Below are positions 1-8,065 of a stretch of 12,170 nt of DNA, one piece after another (within the stretch, counting starts at the first letter, position 1; every line of letters starts with the position of its first letter). Under the pieces are notes generated by a model that saw only the letters and a program-made list of their open reading frames with translations, did not search any database and was not told the origin of the DNA. Source of the DNA: an uncultured Prevotella sp. (GTDB taxonomy: Bacteria > Bacteroidota > Bacteroidia > Bacteroidales > Bacteroidaceae); the NCBI GenBank assembly GCA_900553965.1, contig USFX01000071.1, positions 1 through 12,170 on the forward strand, read 5' to 3'. The position numbers and the translations under genes were made by a program.

Positions 1-180
1 TCTGTGTCTCCGTGTCTCTGTGTTCAAAACATAAACTACTTATTATTAAAGACGCAAAGATTTTAATATTTAAAGAACACGGAGACACAGAGACACGGAG
101 CTTTATTGTCCTCTGTGTCTCCGTGTCTCTGTGTTCAAAACATAAACTACTTATTATTAATAATCTCTGCGTCTTTGCGT
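1..180. repeat. Cluster of direct and inverted GACACRGA-type intergenic repeats
   Basis: A perfect 49-bp direct repeat occurs at 1-49 and 112-160; the first copy may begin before the window. Its 5' half is built from 8-bp units alternating between GACACAGA and GACACGGA, read here as the complement. Between the copies, 78-100 carries the same units in the opposite orientation: CACAGAGACACGGAG at 86-100 is the exact reverse complement of 8-22 and of 119-133, and 78-92 pairs with 111-125. A second inverted pair is ACGCAAAGA at 52-60 and TCTTTGCGT at 172-180. Transcripts could form long alternative hairpins. No transposase is visible and the only open frame through the region is repeat-encoded, so I read it as non-coding. 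Its role is unknown; it could be a REP-like or MITE-like family. Confidence 0.85.
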
Positions 181-236
181 TTAAAATGCCTTTGAAAAAT
201 CCATGCGTTTAAGAAAGCCCGTTTCCGCGTCCGGCA

Positions 237-252
237 GTGCAATCGTTTGCAC
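237..252. promoter_or_regulatory. LacI-family-type operator upstream of susC-like gene
   Basis: The 16-mer GTGCAATCGTTTGCAC is a near-perfect palindrome centred on CG, with half-sites GTGCAATC and GTGCAAAC. The form GCAAnCGnTTGC is typical of LacI/PurR/CcpA-family operators. A copy differing at one of 16 positions lies at 7953-7968, upstream of the amylase unit. The centre is about 61 bp before the TAnnTTTG element at 306. The sequence and its duplication are observed; assignment to a LacI-family protein is inferred, and no such gene is in the window. Confidence 0.7.
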
Positions 253-305
253 TATTAAAATAACTGATTTTAATCAATAAAAGCACACGGAATGACAAAA
301 CAAAC

Positions 306-313
306 TACTTTTG
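306..313 (+). promoter_or_regulatory. Bacteroidetes -7 promoter element for the susCDEF-like operon
   Basis: TACTTTTG matches the Bacteroidetes sigma-ABfr -7 consensus TAnnTTTG. I see no clear TTTG at the usual -33 spacing, which would fit a promoter that needs an activator. Transcription would start near 320, giving a leader of roughly 145-150 nt before the ATG at 468. The leader has a small GGGC/GCCC hairpin at 335-347 and is very A-rich just before the start codon, the usual translation signal in this phylum. Confidence 0.6.
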
Positions 314-467
314 CGGTTAGAAAAATCAAGATACGGGCGCGAAGCCCATGTCTCACCTTAATATATACATCATGCCCGATGACCTAAAACAAGCCGGAAA
401 AATCGCCGCAACAATAACGACAATAACAAAAGAAAACAATAATTATTAACTTAAAACCAAAACAACG

Positions 468-3400
468 ATGAAGCAGGTAAAATTCAAATTGCCCCTAAGG
501 ACACTGACCCTCGCAGGAGGTCTTCTCCTTGCTGCAAGTTCCTTTGCGCAGTCAAATGCAATCAAGGGACACGTAAAAGATGCTTCCGGTGAGCCTGTCA
601 TGGGCGCTACCATCACAGCCAACGGTAAGGCCCTCGGCATTACCGACATTGACGGTAACTTCTCCATCAATGCCGCACCCGGCACGGAACTGACGTTCAC
701 CTATCTGGGCATGGCCGCCCAGACCATGAAAGCGACAAACAACATGGCCATCATCATGAAAGACGACGACAACGCCCTGAACGAAGTCGTTGTCATCGGT
801 TATGGTCAGGCAAAGAAGAACGACCTGACCGGTTCGGTCACAGCCATCAAGCCTGACGAAAAGAACCACGGTCTCATCACCAACGCCCAGGACATGATAC
901 AGGGTAAGATTGCCGGTGTCAATGTCACAAGCGGCGGCGGTACTCCCGGCGGCGGCGCCACAATCCGCATCCGTGGCGGCTCGTCGCTCAACGCCTCCAA
1001 CGACCCGCTGATTGTCATCGACGGTCTTGCCATGGACAATCAGGGTGTGAAAGGACTTGCCAATCCGCTGTCAATGGTCAACCCCAACGATATCGAAAGC
1101 TTCACCGTGCTGAAGGACGCCTCCGCCACCGCCATCTACGGTAGCCGTGGTTCTAACGGTGTCATCATCATCACGACCAAGAAAGGACGCAAGAACATGG
1201 CTCCGCAGGTGAGCTACAACGGAAGCGTGTCCATCTCGACAAAGACCAAGACTCTCGACATGCTCGACGCCAACCAATACCGCGAGTTCGTGAAGAGCTA
1301 TTACGGCGAGGACTCCGACGCTGCCGCACTTCTCGGCACGGCCAACACCGACTGGCAGGACGAAATCTTCCGCACGGCCGTCAGCCACGACCACAACCTC
1401 ACCGTCTCGGGCGGCATCGCCAACATGCCCTATCGCGTGTCCGTGGGATACACAAATCAGGACGGTATCCTGAAGACCAGCGGCTTCCAGCGCGCGACAG
1501 CCAGCGTGACACTCAATCCGTCGTTCTTCAAGGACCATCTGAAGTTCAACATCAACGGTAAGGCCATGTACGCCCGCAACCGTTATGCCAATACCGACGC
1601 CATCAGCCATGCCGCACGCATGGACCCGACACAGCCTGTATATAGCAAGGATGAGCAGTTCAACAATACCTTCGGCTATTTCAGCTGGATGACTTCAGGT
1701 TCGACGCTGAACGACCCCAACTATCCGCTCATGCCCAACAAAAACGCCTCTTCCAATCCCGTGGCCATGCTCAACGAAAAGGACGACAGGGCAAACTCAC
1801 GCGACTACATGGGAAACGTCGAGGTTGACTATCAGATCCACGGCTTTGAGGACCTCCGCCTCCACATGAACTTATCCGGCGACTGGTCCAACGGCGACCA
1901 GAAAACGACATACGCTCCGTGGGGACCGTCGAACTTCTACTACGGCAACGAAGGATTTACGAAGGAAAGCAAATACAACCTTACATACAGCGCATACGCA
2001 CAGTACTACAAGGACTTCGCCAAGACACAGCACTTCGACATAATGGGCGGTTACGAGTGGTCGCACAACAAGTATTGGGGCAACTCCCACTACGCCGGCA
2101 TCTATCCGGAAACCAACACAGAGACCGACAAAATCGGAACCCTCTACAACGAGTCGAAGAGCGAGTGGAAGCAGGAGAGCTATCTCGTCAGCTTCTACGG
2201 CCGCGCCAACTACATAGCCTTCGACCGCTACATGCTCACCGCCACCGTACGCCGCGACGGTTCGTCACGCTTCAAGGAGCATTGGGCAACATTCCCGTCA
2301 GTAGCCCTCGGATGGAAAATCAACGAAGAAGCCTTCCTCAAGAACGTCAAGGCACTGTCGGAACTGAAGCTCCGCCTCGGCTGGGGTAAGACCGGACAGC
2401 AGGACGGCATCGGAAACTACAACTACTTCGCTTCCTACAACGTCAACACAACCAACGTCAACGGACGCTACCCGATCAACGGCGTCAACGACAGCGGTCT
2501 GCTCTATCGCCCTGACGCCTACAACGAAAACCTTTCGTGGGAGACGACCGAGACATGGAACGCCGGTCTCGACTTCAGCTTCCTCAACAACCGCATCAGC
2601 GGTAGCGTCGACTACTACTTCCGTAAGACGACCGACCTCATCAACACGGCTACAGTCGCTACAGGCTCCAACTTCCGAAATCAGGTGACTTCAAACATCG
2701 GTTCACTCGAGAACAGCGGTGTCGAGATGTCACTCACCGTGCGCCCCATCCAATCAAAGAACTGGAGATGGGAGGTCACGGCCAACGCCACATACAACAA
2801 GAACGAAATCACCGAACTCACTGGCGACGCAGCCGTCGTCATGACCGGCGGCATATCGGCAGGTAAAGGTAACCTCGTACAGGCTCACTCCGTAGGCCAT
2901 CCGGCAAACTCGTTCTACGTCTTCCAGCAGGTCTACGACGAAGCGGGCAAACCTATTGAGGGTATCTATGTCGACCGCAACGCCGACGGAAAAATCACCG
3001 ACGACGACCGCTACTTCTACAAGAGCCCGGCAGCTCCCTGGACCGCCGGCCTCAGCTCACGCCTCCAATACAAGAACTGGGACTTCGGCTTCTCTCTCCG
3101 CGCGAGCTTCGACAACTACGTCTTCAATGACGCTCAGGCCGGATACGTCAATGTGGAGAAGAGATACGACTCCTCGTTCGCCTATCTGCAGAACATCACT
3201 CCATCGTCTCTTGCCAACGGATGGGTGACATACGACAAGGTCATCTCCGACTATTTCGTTCAGAACGCGAGCTTCCTGAAGTGTGACAACATCACGCTGG
3301 GCTACTCTTTCGAAAACCTGTTCGGCAACGAAGTGTATAAGGGATTCTCGGGCCGCATCTTCCTCGCTGCCACCAACGTCTTTACCATCACCAAATATGA

Positions 3401-3491
3401 CGGCATCGACCCGGAGGTTTCCGGTGGTATAGACAACTACATCTATCCGCGTCCGTTCACAATGCAGTTAGGACTCAACCTCAACTTCTGA
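468..3491 (+). CDS. susC: SusC-like TonB-linked outer-membrane glycan transporter
   Basis: A 1007-residue TonB-dependent receptor that would import oligosaccharides across the outer membrane as the barrel of a SusCD pair. Residues 1-27 form a type I signal peptide ending SSFAQ. Residues 32-98 are the carboxypeptidase-regulatory-like domain typical of SusC proteins. A TonB-box-like stretch follows (NEVVVIGYGQ, 105-114), then the plug with GSSLNASNDPLIVIDG (171-186) and VLKDASATAIYGSRGSNGVI (214-233). The remainder is the beta barrel, ending IYPRPFTMQLGLNLNF with the terminal Phe of outer-membrane barrels. The length is normal for the family. The gene opens the operon, with the susD-like start 18 bp after its TGA. 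Starch or maltooligosaccharide is the likely cargo because of the SusE/F and amylase neighbours, but cargo cannot be read from this protein alone. The symbol denotes the family. Confidence 0.95.
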   Translation: MKQVKFKLPLRTLTLAGGLLLAASSFAQSNAIKGHVKDASGEPVMGATITANGKALGITDIDGNFSINAAPGTELTFTYLGMAAQTMKATNNMAIIMKDDDNALNEVVVIGYGQAKKNDLTGSVTAIKPDEKNHGLITNAQDMIQGKIAGVNVTSGGGTPGGGATIRIRGGSSLNASNDPLIVIDGLAMDNQGVKGLANPLSMVNPNDIESFTVLKDASATAIYGSRGSNGVIIITTKKGRKNMAPQVSYNGSVSISTKTKTLDMLDANQYREFVKSYYGEDSDAAALLGTANTDWQDEIFRTAVSHDHNLTVSGGIANMPYRVSVGYTNQDGILKTSGFQRATASVTLNPSFFKDHLKFNINGKAMYARNRYANTDAISHAARMDPTQPVYSKDEQFNNTFGYFSWMTSGSTLNDPNYPLMPNKNASSNPVAMLNEKDDRANSRDYMGNVEVDYQIHGFEDLRLHMNLSGDWSNGDQKTTYAPWGPSNFYYGNEGFTKESKYNLTYSAYAQYYKDFAKTQHFDIMGGYEWSHNKYWGNSHYAGIYPETNTETDKIGTLYNESKSEWKQESYLVSFYGRANYIAFDRYMLTATVRRDGSSRFKEHWATFPSVALGWKINEEAFLKNVKALSELKLRLGWGKTGQQDGIGNYNYFASYNVNTTNVNGRYPINGVNDSGLLYRPDAYNENLSWETTETWNAGLDFSFLNNRISGSVDYYFRKTTDLINTATVATGSNFRNQVTSNIGSLENSGVEMSLTVRPIQSKNWRWEVTANATYNKNEITELTGDAAVVMTGGISAGKGNLVQAHSVGHPANSFYVFQQVYDEAGKPIEGIYVDRNADGKITDDDRYFYKSPAAPWTAGLSSRLQYKNWDFGFSLRASFDNYVFNDAQAGYVNVEKRYDSSFAYLQNITPSSLANGWVTYDKVISDYFVQNASFLKCDNITLGYSFENLFGNEVYKGFSGRIFLAATNVFTITKYDGIDPEVSGGIDNYIYPRPFTMQLGLNLNF

Positions 3492-3509
3492 TAACTCATT
3501 AAAAGATCT

Positions 3510-5186
3510 ATGAATATGAAACTGAAATATTTGAATAACATACTTCCTGTGGCAGCTCTCATGCTCACGGCAGGATTGACATCATGCGTCAACGACTTGG
3601 ACGTCACACCTATCGACCCAAGCTCGATTATGGTTCCCGACGAGCCGGCACTCTACACCAAGTGCTACGCCAACATGGTGCTCGCCGGACAGGGCGGTAA
3701 GGACGGCGACTGCGACATCGACGGCCTTGACGGCGGTACGACAGGATTTGTCCGCCAGCTGTTCAACGCTCAGGAACTGGGCACCGACGAGTCTATCTGC
3801 GCTTGGGGTGACCCCGGCATTCCCAATTTCAACTTCAACCAGAACACGGCGGCCCATCCGATGCTGAAAGGTTTCTACTATCGTATCTTCGCCGGCATCA
3901 ACTACTGCAACCACTATCTTGACGTGTGTGGCGGCATGGATGAGACCCGCACGGCCGAAATCCGTTTCCTCCGCGCGCTCTATTACTACTATCTGATGGA
4001 TCTCTACGGCAACGTGCCCTTCGCTTTGGAGCTTTCTGCGACCAACGCCCATCAGATTGCACGCGCCGACCTGTTCAGATGGATTGAGGGCGAGCTCCTC
4101 GGCAAGGCCGTAACGGTCAACGCCATGGACGACCCGTCTACGGTTATCGGTGAGACCACGGGCGACGGCTGTCTCGCAAAGATGCAGGCTCCCGTAGCAC
4201 GCACAAGCTCAAAGGCCGACGGCTACGGACGTGCCGATCAGGATGCAGCCAACCTGCTCCTCGCACGCATGTACCTCAACGCCAAGGTCTACACAGGTCA
4301 GGAGCGCTGGGCCGAAGCCAAGGAATATGCCGAGAAGGTTATCAACGGTCCGCACAAGCTCTGGACCACGGGCAAGGGCAAGTGGACGGCCTACCAGATG
4401 CTCTTCATGGGTGACAACGGCGAGAACGGAGCTTCGGTAGAGGCTGTCCTCCCGCTACTCAACGACGGAGCTGTCACCACTGCCTACGGATGCACATACT
4501 TCCTCATATCGTCTACTTGGAAAGCGGATATGGAGACCGACGCCGCTGACGCCAGCTGCGGTGACCCGTGGTCAGGAAACCGCGCCCGCAGCGTGCTGCT
4601 CAGCAAGTTCTTCCCCAACTCCGATGCCCCTACGGTCAATATTGAGGACATGGTGGCGGCAGCCGGTGACGACCGCGCTCTCTTCTACGGCAAAGGCCGC
4701 GAGCTCGTCGTCTCAACGCCGACAGAGTTTGCAAGCGGCTATTCGGTCGGAAAGTTCCGCAACTCCTATTCCGACGGCGGCGCGCAACACGACCCGAAGT
4801 GTCCGGACGCCGACTTCTTCCTCATGCGCTCGGCAGAGGCCTATCTCATCGCCGCAGAGGCTGACGCACGGCTTAACGGCGGTATGACGACAGCCACCGG
4901 TACGGGCTATCTCAACAAGCTCCGCACCCGCGCCCATGCAACGACGATGAACCAGTTCTCGCTCAACCAGATTCTTGACGAGCGCGCCCGCGAACTCTAT
5001 TATGAGGGCCACCGCCGCACCGACCTCGTGCGCTACGGATATTATGGAGGCAGCAGCGACTACAAATGGGAGTGGAAAGGTGGCGACCCCAACGGTGTCA
5101 GCTTCAGTGAGACAAGAAATATCTTCGCATTGCCTGATGACGATATCAATGTCAACAAGAACCTCAAACAGAATCCGGGTTATTAA
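3510..5186 (+). CDS. susD: SusD-like surface glycan-binding lipoprotein
   Basis: A 558-residue SusD/RagB lipoprotein that would sit as a lid on the SusC-type transporter and bind glycan. The signal peptide ends in a lipobox, LTSC, with lipidated Cys26 followed by VNDLD. Family landmarks are RFLRALYYYYLMDLYGNVPF (152-171), the TPR-like DFFLMRSAEAYLIAAEADAR (435-454), ERARELYYEGHRRTDLVRYG (491-510) and the end NVNKNLKQNPGY. The stretch ESICAWGDPGIP (94-105) places Trp99 where, from memory, the starch-binding Trp98 of Bacteroides thetaiotaomicron SusD lies; an alignment should confirm that. ATG codons at 3510 and 3516 are both possible starts, and the choice only changes two signal-peptide residues. 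The gene lies 18 bp after susC and 21 bp before the susE-like gene. Confidence 0.94.
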   Translation: MNMKLKYLNNILPVAALMLTAGLTSCVNDLDVTPIDPSSIMVPDEPALYTKCYANMVLAGQGGKDGDCDIDGLDGGTTGFVRQLFNAQELGTDESICAWGDPGIPNFNFNQNTAAHPMLKGFYYRIFAGINYCNHYLDVCGGMDETRTAEIRFLRALYYYYLMDLYGNVPFALELSATNAHQIARADLFRWIEGELLGKAVTVNAMDDPSTVIGETTGDGCLAKMQAPVARTSSKADGYGRADQDAANLLLARMYLNAKVYTGQERWAEAKEYAEKVINGPHKLWTTGKGKWTAYQMLFMGDNGENGASVEAVLPLLNDGAVTTAYGCTYFLISSTWKADMETDAADASCGDPWSGNRARSVLLSKFFPNSDAPTVNIEDMVAAAGDDRALFYGKGRELVVSTPTEFASGYSVGKFRNSYSDGGAQHDPKCPDADFFLMRSAEAYLIAAEADARLNGGMTTATGTGYLNKLRTRAHATTMNQFSLNQILDERARELYYEGHRRTDLVRYGYYGGSSDYKWEWKGGDPNGVSFSETRNIFALPDDDINVNKNLKQNPGY

Positions 5187-5207
5187 TCTATTAAATGCAA
5201 TTAGAAT

Positions 5208-6401
5208 ATGAACAAGATATTTTCAAACATAATGCTGCTCGCGGCAGGAGCTCTCATGATGGTTTCCTGCAACGACGACCAGGACTCAAACCCGACACTG
5301 CTGCAGCCGACCGGGTTCCAGCTCAACACTCCGTCCGTTGTCAACGGCACTGTTGACATGGAGCGCACGGAAAGCATCGACCTCACATGGTCACAGCCGC
5401 AATATACGGCCGACAATGCTCCTGTCATTGCCACATACTATGTTCAGGTGTCAACAAAAGGAACGTTCAACAAGGCTTTCGACATCACTGCGGAAGACAA
5501 CACTGGTGCCGACTTCTTCACTCTCGAAGAGACAACGACAGAATGTAAGACAACCGTCCCGATGGTTTCCATCGCCAAAGCCCTGCAGCAGCTCAACGCT
5601 TGGGAAGAGGGCGCGGTTCCGGAAAAGGTGGAGCTCAGCATCCGACTGAAGTCAGCCGTGCTTGACGCCGGAATGAACACTTTTGGCGAAGTAGTGTCAA
5701 ACGTGGTCAAGATTAGCGCCATACCTTATTATATAGAACTGAAGGATGCCGACCCGAACTGGTGGTATCTCATCGGTGGTGACATCGCAGACGGCAACTG
5801 GGCCGATGACGTGCCGACAAGCCTCTTCCCGATGCAGCCGCAGAAGGACTATGAGTTCGACAAGAAGACCGGCGACGGCGAATTTGTCTGGACGGGCTAT
5901 CTCGCCGGCAACGGCTTCAAGCTCAAGAAAGCTCCCGGCGACTGGGATCACCAGTGGGGTTCGAACGGCAGCGACTTTGTCGAGAACGACGGTGGCTCGG
6001 GCAATATCACCATGGCACCGGGATACTACACCGTAACCCTGAACACCGCCAAGCACGAGCTGAAGGTCGAACCGTATGAAGGAAATGTCACTCCGAAAGC
6101 ACAGATGTATATCCTCGGCGACTTCAACGGATGGGCACAAGACACCCCGATGAAGCCTGTGACAACGGTTGCTGGCGCCGACAACCACGACTGGTGGATT
6201 GAGATGGAGCTTCCGGCAGGCGGCGTCAAGTTCAATCAGGGCGACTGGGACTTCAACATCGGCGGCCCGGCTACTCCCATCAGCGACGGCTTCTACGGAT
6301 ACGGCACGCAAAACGGTGACAACATCGCGATTGAGACTGCGGGCAAATACCTCATCATCCTCAACGACATCACCGGCTACTACCGTTTCATCTTAAAGTA
6401 A
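5208..6401 (+). CDS. susE: SusE-like outer-membrane starch-binding lipoprotein
   Basis: A 397-residue surface lipoprotein, close to the usual SusE length. The lipobox MMVSC puts the lipidated cysteine at residue 21; the following NDDQD is acidic, as expected of the Bacteroidetes lipoprotein surface-export signal. Residues 30-170 look like the SusE N-terminal Ig-like domain (GFQLNTPS, DLTWSQPQY, YYVQVSTKG). Two tandem carbohydrate-binding modules follow: 185-288, opening WWYLIGGDIADGNWADD and ending HELKVE, and 298-396, opening AQMYILGDFNGWAQDTPM and ending YYRFIL. Each is rich in exposed-type Trp. Such modules bind maltooligosaccharide and starch in characterised SusE/SusF proteins. The gene sits 21 bp after susD and 20 bp before the susF-like gene. 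Starch specificity is inferred; related SGBPs in other loci bind other glycans. Confidence 0.85.
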   Translation: MNKIFSNIMLLAAGALMMVSCNDDQDSNPTLLQPTGFQLNTPSVVNGTVDMERTESIDLTWSQPQYTADNAPVIATYYVQVSTKGTFNKAFDITAEDNTGADFFTLEETTTECKTTVPMVSIAKALQQLNAWEEGAVPEKVELSIRLKSAVLDAGMNTFGEVVSNVVKISAIPYYIELKDADPNWWYLIGGDIADGNWADDVPTSLFPMQPQKDYEFDKKTGDGEFVWTGYLAGNGFKLKKAPGDWDHQWGSNGSDFVENDGGSGNITMAPGYYTVTLNTAKHELKVEPYEGNVTPKAQMYILGDFNGWAQDTPMKPVTTVAGADNHDWWIEMELPAGGVKFNQGDWDFNIGGPATPISDGFYGYGTQNGDNIAIETAGKYLIILNDITGYYRFILK

Positions 6402-6421
6402 TTAAATAAAAACAGATTGTT

Positions 6422-7819
6422 ATGATTAAGAAAATATTATTCGGATTTGCCTTCCTCGCCACCGTCGCTTCATGCTCGGATGACGACTACACAGACTGGG
6501 CACAGCCGCAGGCCAACCCGGGAACAGAGGCAATAACATTCGGCAACGGCAGCGTTTCAGAAGTCCCTCTCATCGACTTTGCCACAATAGCCGAAGAGCA
6601 GCAGAACGTGAAAGTCTGCAATGTCGTGGCTCCGACAGCCACCGACGCTGCCTACTCAAAGACAACATACCGGCTGAACATCGGCTTGTCGAGCTACGAC
6701 CTGACAGCCGACGGCGAGATGGCGGCAGCCGACCTGAGGAAGTATGTCGAGGACAACTTCGGCAAGGCTCCCGTTGAGCGCACGATGACCGCCACCGTCG
6801 AGCAGTGGATTGCAAACAAGACGACAACCGTCAAGACGGCCACGTCGGGCGAGTTCGCCATCAAGGCCAAGCTCACCGCTCCCGACATCTCCGACCACTA
6901 CTACATCATCGGTCAGCCGTCGGCATGGGACCCCACCTGCACCACTCTGCCGTTCACCCACAGCGACAAGAATGTCTACGACGACCCGATATTCACCGTG
7001 ATGTTCGACGCTTCGTGCATCAACAACGAAGGTGACATCTGGTTCGCCATCACCGACGACAAGACCGTGGCAGCCAACGACTGGAGCATGGTGTTCGGTA
7101 TCAAGGAAGGCAACGGCAACGTCACTCTCGGCGAGACCGGATATCTGGCACGCCGCAACGAGCTTACCGACGAAGGTTCGCTGAAGGTTCATCCCGGTGA
7201 GGCACGCTTCGTGAAGGTGACGCTGAACATGATGGAAGGCACATACGTCGTCGAGCTCATCAACTTCCAGGAATATCTCTACGTCGCAGGTTCCGGAAAC
7301 GGATGGGCACAGAACGACGCCATTTCCTCACCGGCTTTCGACGGCAACTACAAGGGCTTCATGTGGCTCGGCAACGAGTTCAAGCTCTGCTCGCAGCAGA
7401 ACTGGGACGGCCCCAACTACGGCAAGGATTTCTCCACTGCCGGTGACGCCGCAAACATGAATCTCCCCGAAGGCGTCAGCGAAGGCTACTGCATGCTTGA
7501 GGCTAGTCTGGTCAGCAAGACCATCACGGTGACTCCCATCACGACAATCGGTGTTATCGGTGACGCGACCGCCAACGGATGGGACGCAAGCACTCCGCTC
7601 ACGTACAACAAGGACAACCGCTGCTGGGAAGGTGACTTGACCTTCACCACAGGAACATTCAAGTTCCGCGCCAATGACGCATGGACCATCAACTGGGGCG
7701 GCGACAAGGCCAACCTGACCATTGACGGTGACAACATCCCGGTTGAGGCCGGAACATATCACGTCGCCATCTATCCGAATTGTCCGGGCAAGGCGATGTG
7801 CACTATTGAGCCAAAATAA
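6422..7819 (+). CDS. susF: SusF-like outer-membrane starch-binding lipoprotein
   Basis: A 465-residue surface lipoprotein, slightly shorter than classical SusF. The lipobox VASC gives lipidated Cys18, followed by SDDDYTDW, an acidic surface-export signal. An N-terminal domain (about 35-150) contains a repeat-like TYRLNIGLSSYDLTADG segment. Three carbohydrate-binding modules then follow, each opening with a related motif: YYIIGQPSAWDPTCTTLPF (160-178), YLYVAGSGNGWAQND (285-299) and IGVIGDATANGWDASTPL (376-393). Three modules here against two in the SusE-like protein matches the known SusF/SusE pattern. The gene is last in the first operon; a strong terminator begins 31 bp after its TAA. Glycan choice is inferred from neighbours. 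Confidence 0.85.
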   Translation: MIKKILFGFAFLATVASCSDDDYTDWAQPQANPGTEAITFGNGSVSEVPLIDFATIAEEQQNVKVCNVVAPTATDAAYSKTTYRLNIGLSSYDLTADGEMAAADLRKYVEDNFGKAPVERTMTATVEQWIANKTTTVKTATSGEFAIKAKLTAPDISDHYYIIGQPSAWDPTCTTLPFTHSDKNVYDDPIFTVMFDASCINNEGDIWFAITDDKTVAANDWSMVFGIKEGNGNVTLGETGYLARRNELTDEGSLKVHPGEARFVKVTLNMMEGTYVVELINFQEYLYVAGSGNGWAQNDAISSPAFDGNYKGFMWLGNEFKLCSQQNWDGPNYGKDFSTAGDAANMNLPEGVSEGYCMLEASLVSKTITVTPITTIGVIGDATANGWDASTPLTYNKDNRCWEGDLTFTTGTFKFRANDAWTINWGGDKANLTIDGDNIPVEAGTYHVAIYPNCPGKAMCTIEPK

Positions 7820-7850
7820 TCCCGAAAGAATTCGTATTACTGCGAATTTC

Positions 7851-7892
7851 AGGGCGGCAAGGATACCACACGGTGTTCCTTGCCGCCCTTTT
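7851..7892 (+). terminator. Intrinsic terminator after susF-like gene
   Basis: A perfect 13-bp inverted repeat, AGGGCGGCAAGGA at 7851-7863 and TCCTTGCCGCCCT at 7877-7889, encloses a 13-nt loop and runs into TTTT at 7889-7892. The G/C-rich stem with a short T tract is a textbook rho-independent terminator. It separates the susCDEF-like mRNA from the amylase unit, so the latter needs its own promoter. Confidence 0.88.
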
Positions 7893-7952
7893 CGATGTTG
7901 TTACGCGACTCATGTAACATTTCCGGAGGCGTTCAAGCGTCGTGCCAGCCGG

Positions 7953-7968
7953 ATGCAATCGTTTGCAC
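7953..7968. promoter_or_regulatory. LacI-family-type operator upstream of amylase gene
   Basis: ATGCAATCGTTTGCAC is the same CG-centred palindrome as at 237-252, with 15 of 16 bases identical. It lies in the 246-bp intergenic gap, its centre about 62 bp before the TAnnTTTG element at 8023, within 1 bp of the spacing at the susC promoter. Matched sequence and spacing imply one regulator acting on both units. The upstream position suits an activator or co-activator more than a simple steric repressor. The binding protein is inferred. Confidence 0.72.
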
Positions 7969-8022
7969 ACCATTATTCCACGGATTTGCGACAAGATACG
8001 GACAACATAACAAATAATAGTG

Positions 8023-8030
8023 TATCTTTG
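8023..8030 (+). promoter_or_regulatory. Bacteroidetes -7 promoter element for the amylase-GH53 operon
   Basis: TATCTTTG matches TAnnTTTG. Transcription from it would start about 8037, giving a leader of only about 30 nt before the ATG at 8066. The nearest upstream TTTG (7985-7988) is too far away to be a normal -33 element, as at the susC promoter, consistent with dependence on a bound regulator. The leader is A/T-rich with no Shine-Dalgarno sequence. Confidence 0.62.
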
Positions 8031-8065
8031 TCAACAGAACTAATTTAATAACTAAAACTTAAGAC

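Noticed and set aside
1..180. CRISPR array reading of the upstream repeats
   Set aside because: There are only two full direct copies plus an inverted one, no regular spacers and no cas genes.
12..212. 66-codon frame across the upstream repeats
   Set aside because: Its protein simply repeats the translation of the 49-bp direct repeat (CSKHKLLII twice) and has no sign of selection as a coding region.
265..276. TGATTTTAATCA inverted repeat between the operator and the -7 element of susC
   Set aside because: The arms are only 5 bp in A/T-rich DNA and there is no counterpart at the amylase promoter, so it may be chance.
1071..1610. 179-codon minus-strand frame inside the susC-like gene
   Set aside because: It is a mirror frame of a well-conserved TonB-dependent receptor; its low-complexity V/G/H-rich protein has no family features.
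7900..7918. GTTAC...GTAAC inverted repeat between the terminator and the operator
   Set aside because: Five-base arms with a 9-bp gap have no T tract and no second copy, which is too weak to call.
7722..8048. 108-codon plus-strand frame covering the susF end and the intergenic gap
   Set aside because: It starts out of frame inside the susF-like gene and runs through the terminator, operator and promoter, so it is not a plausible gene.
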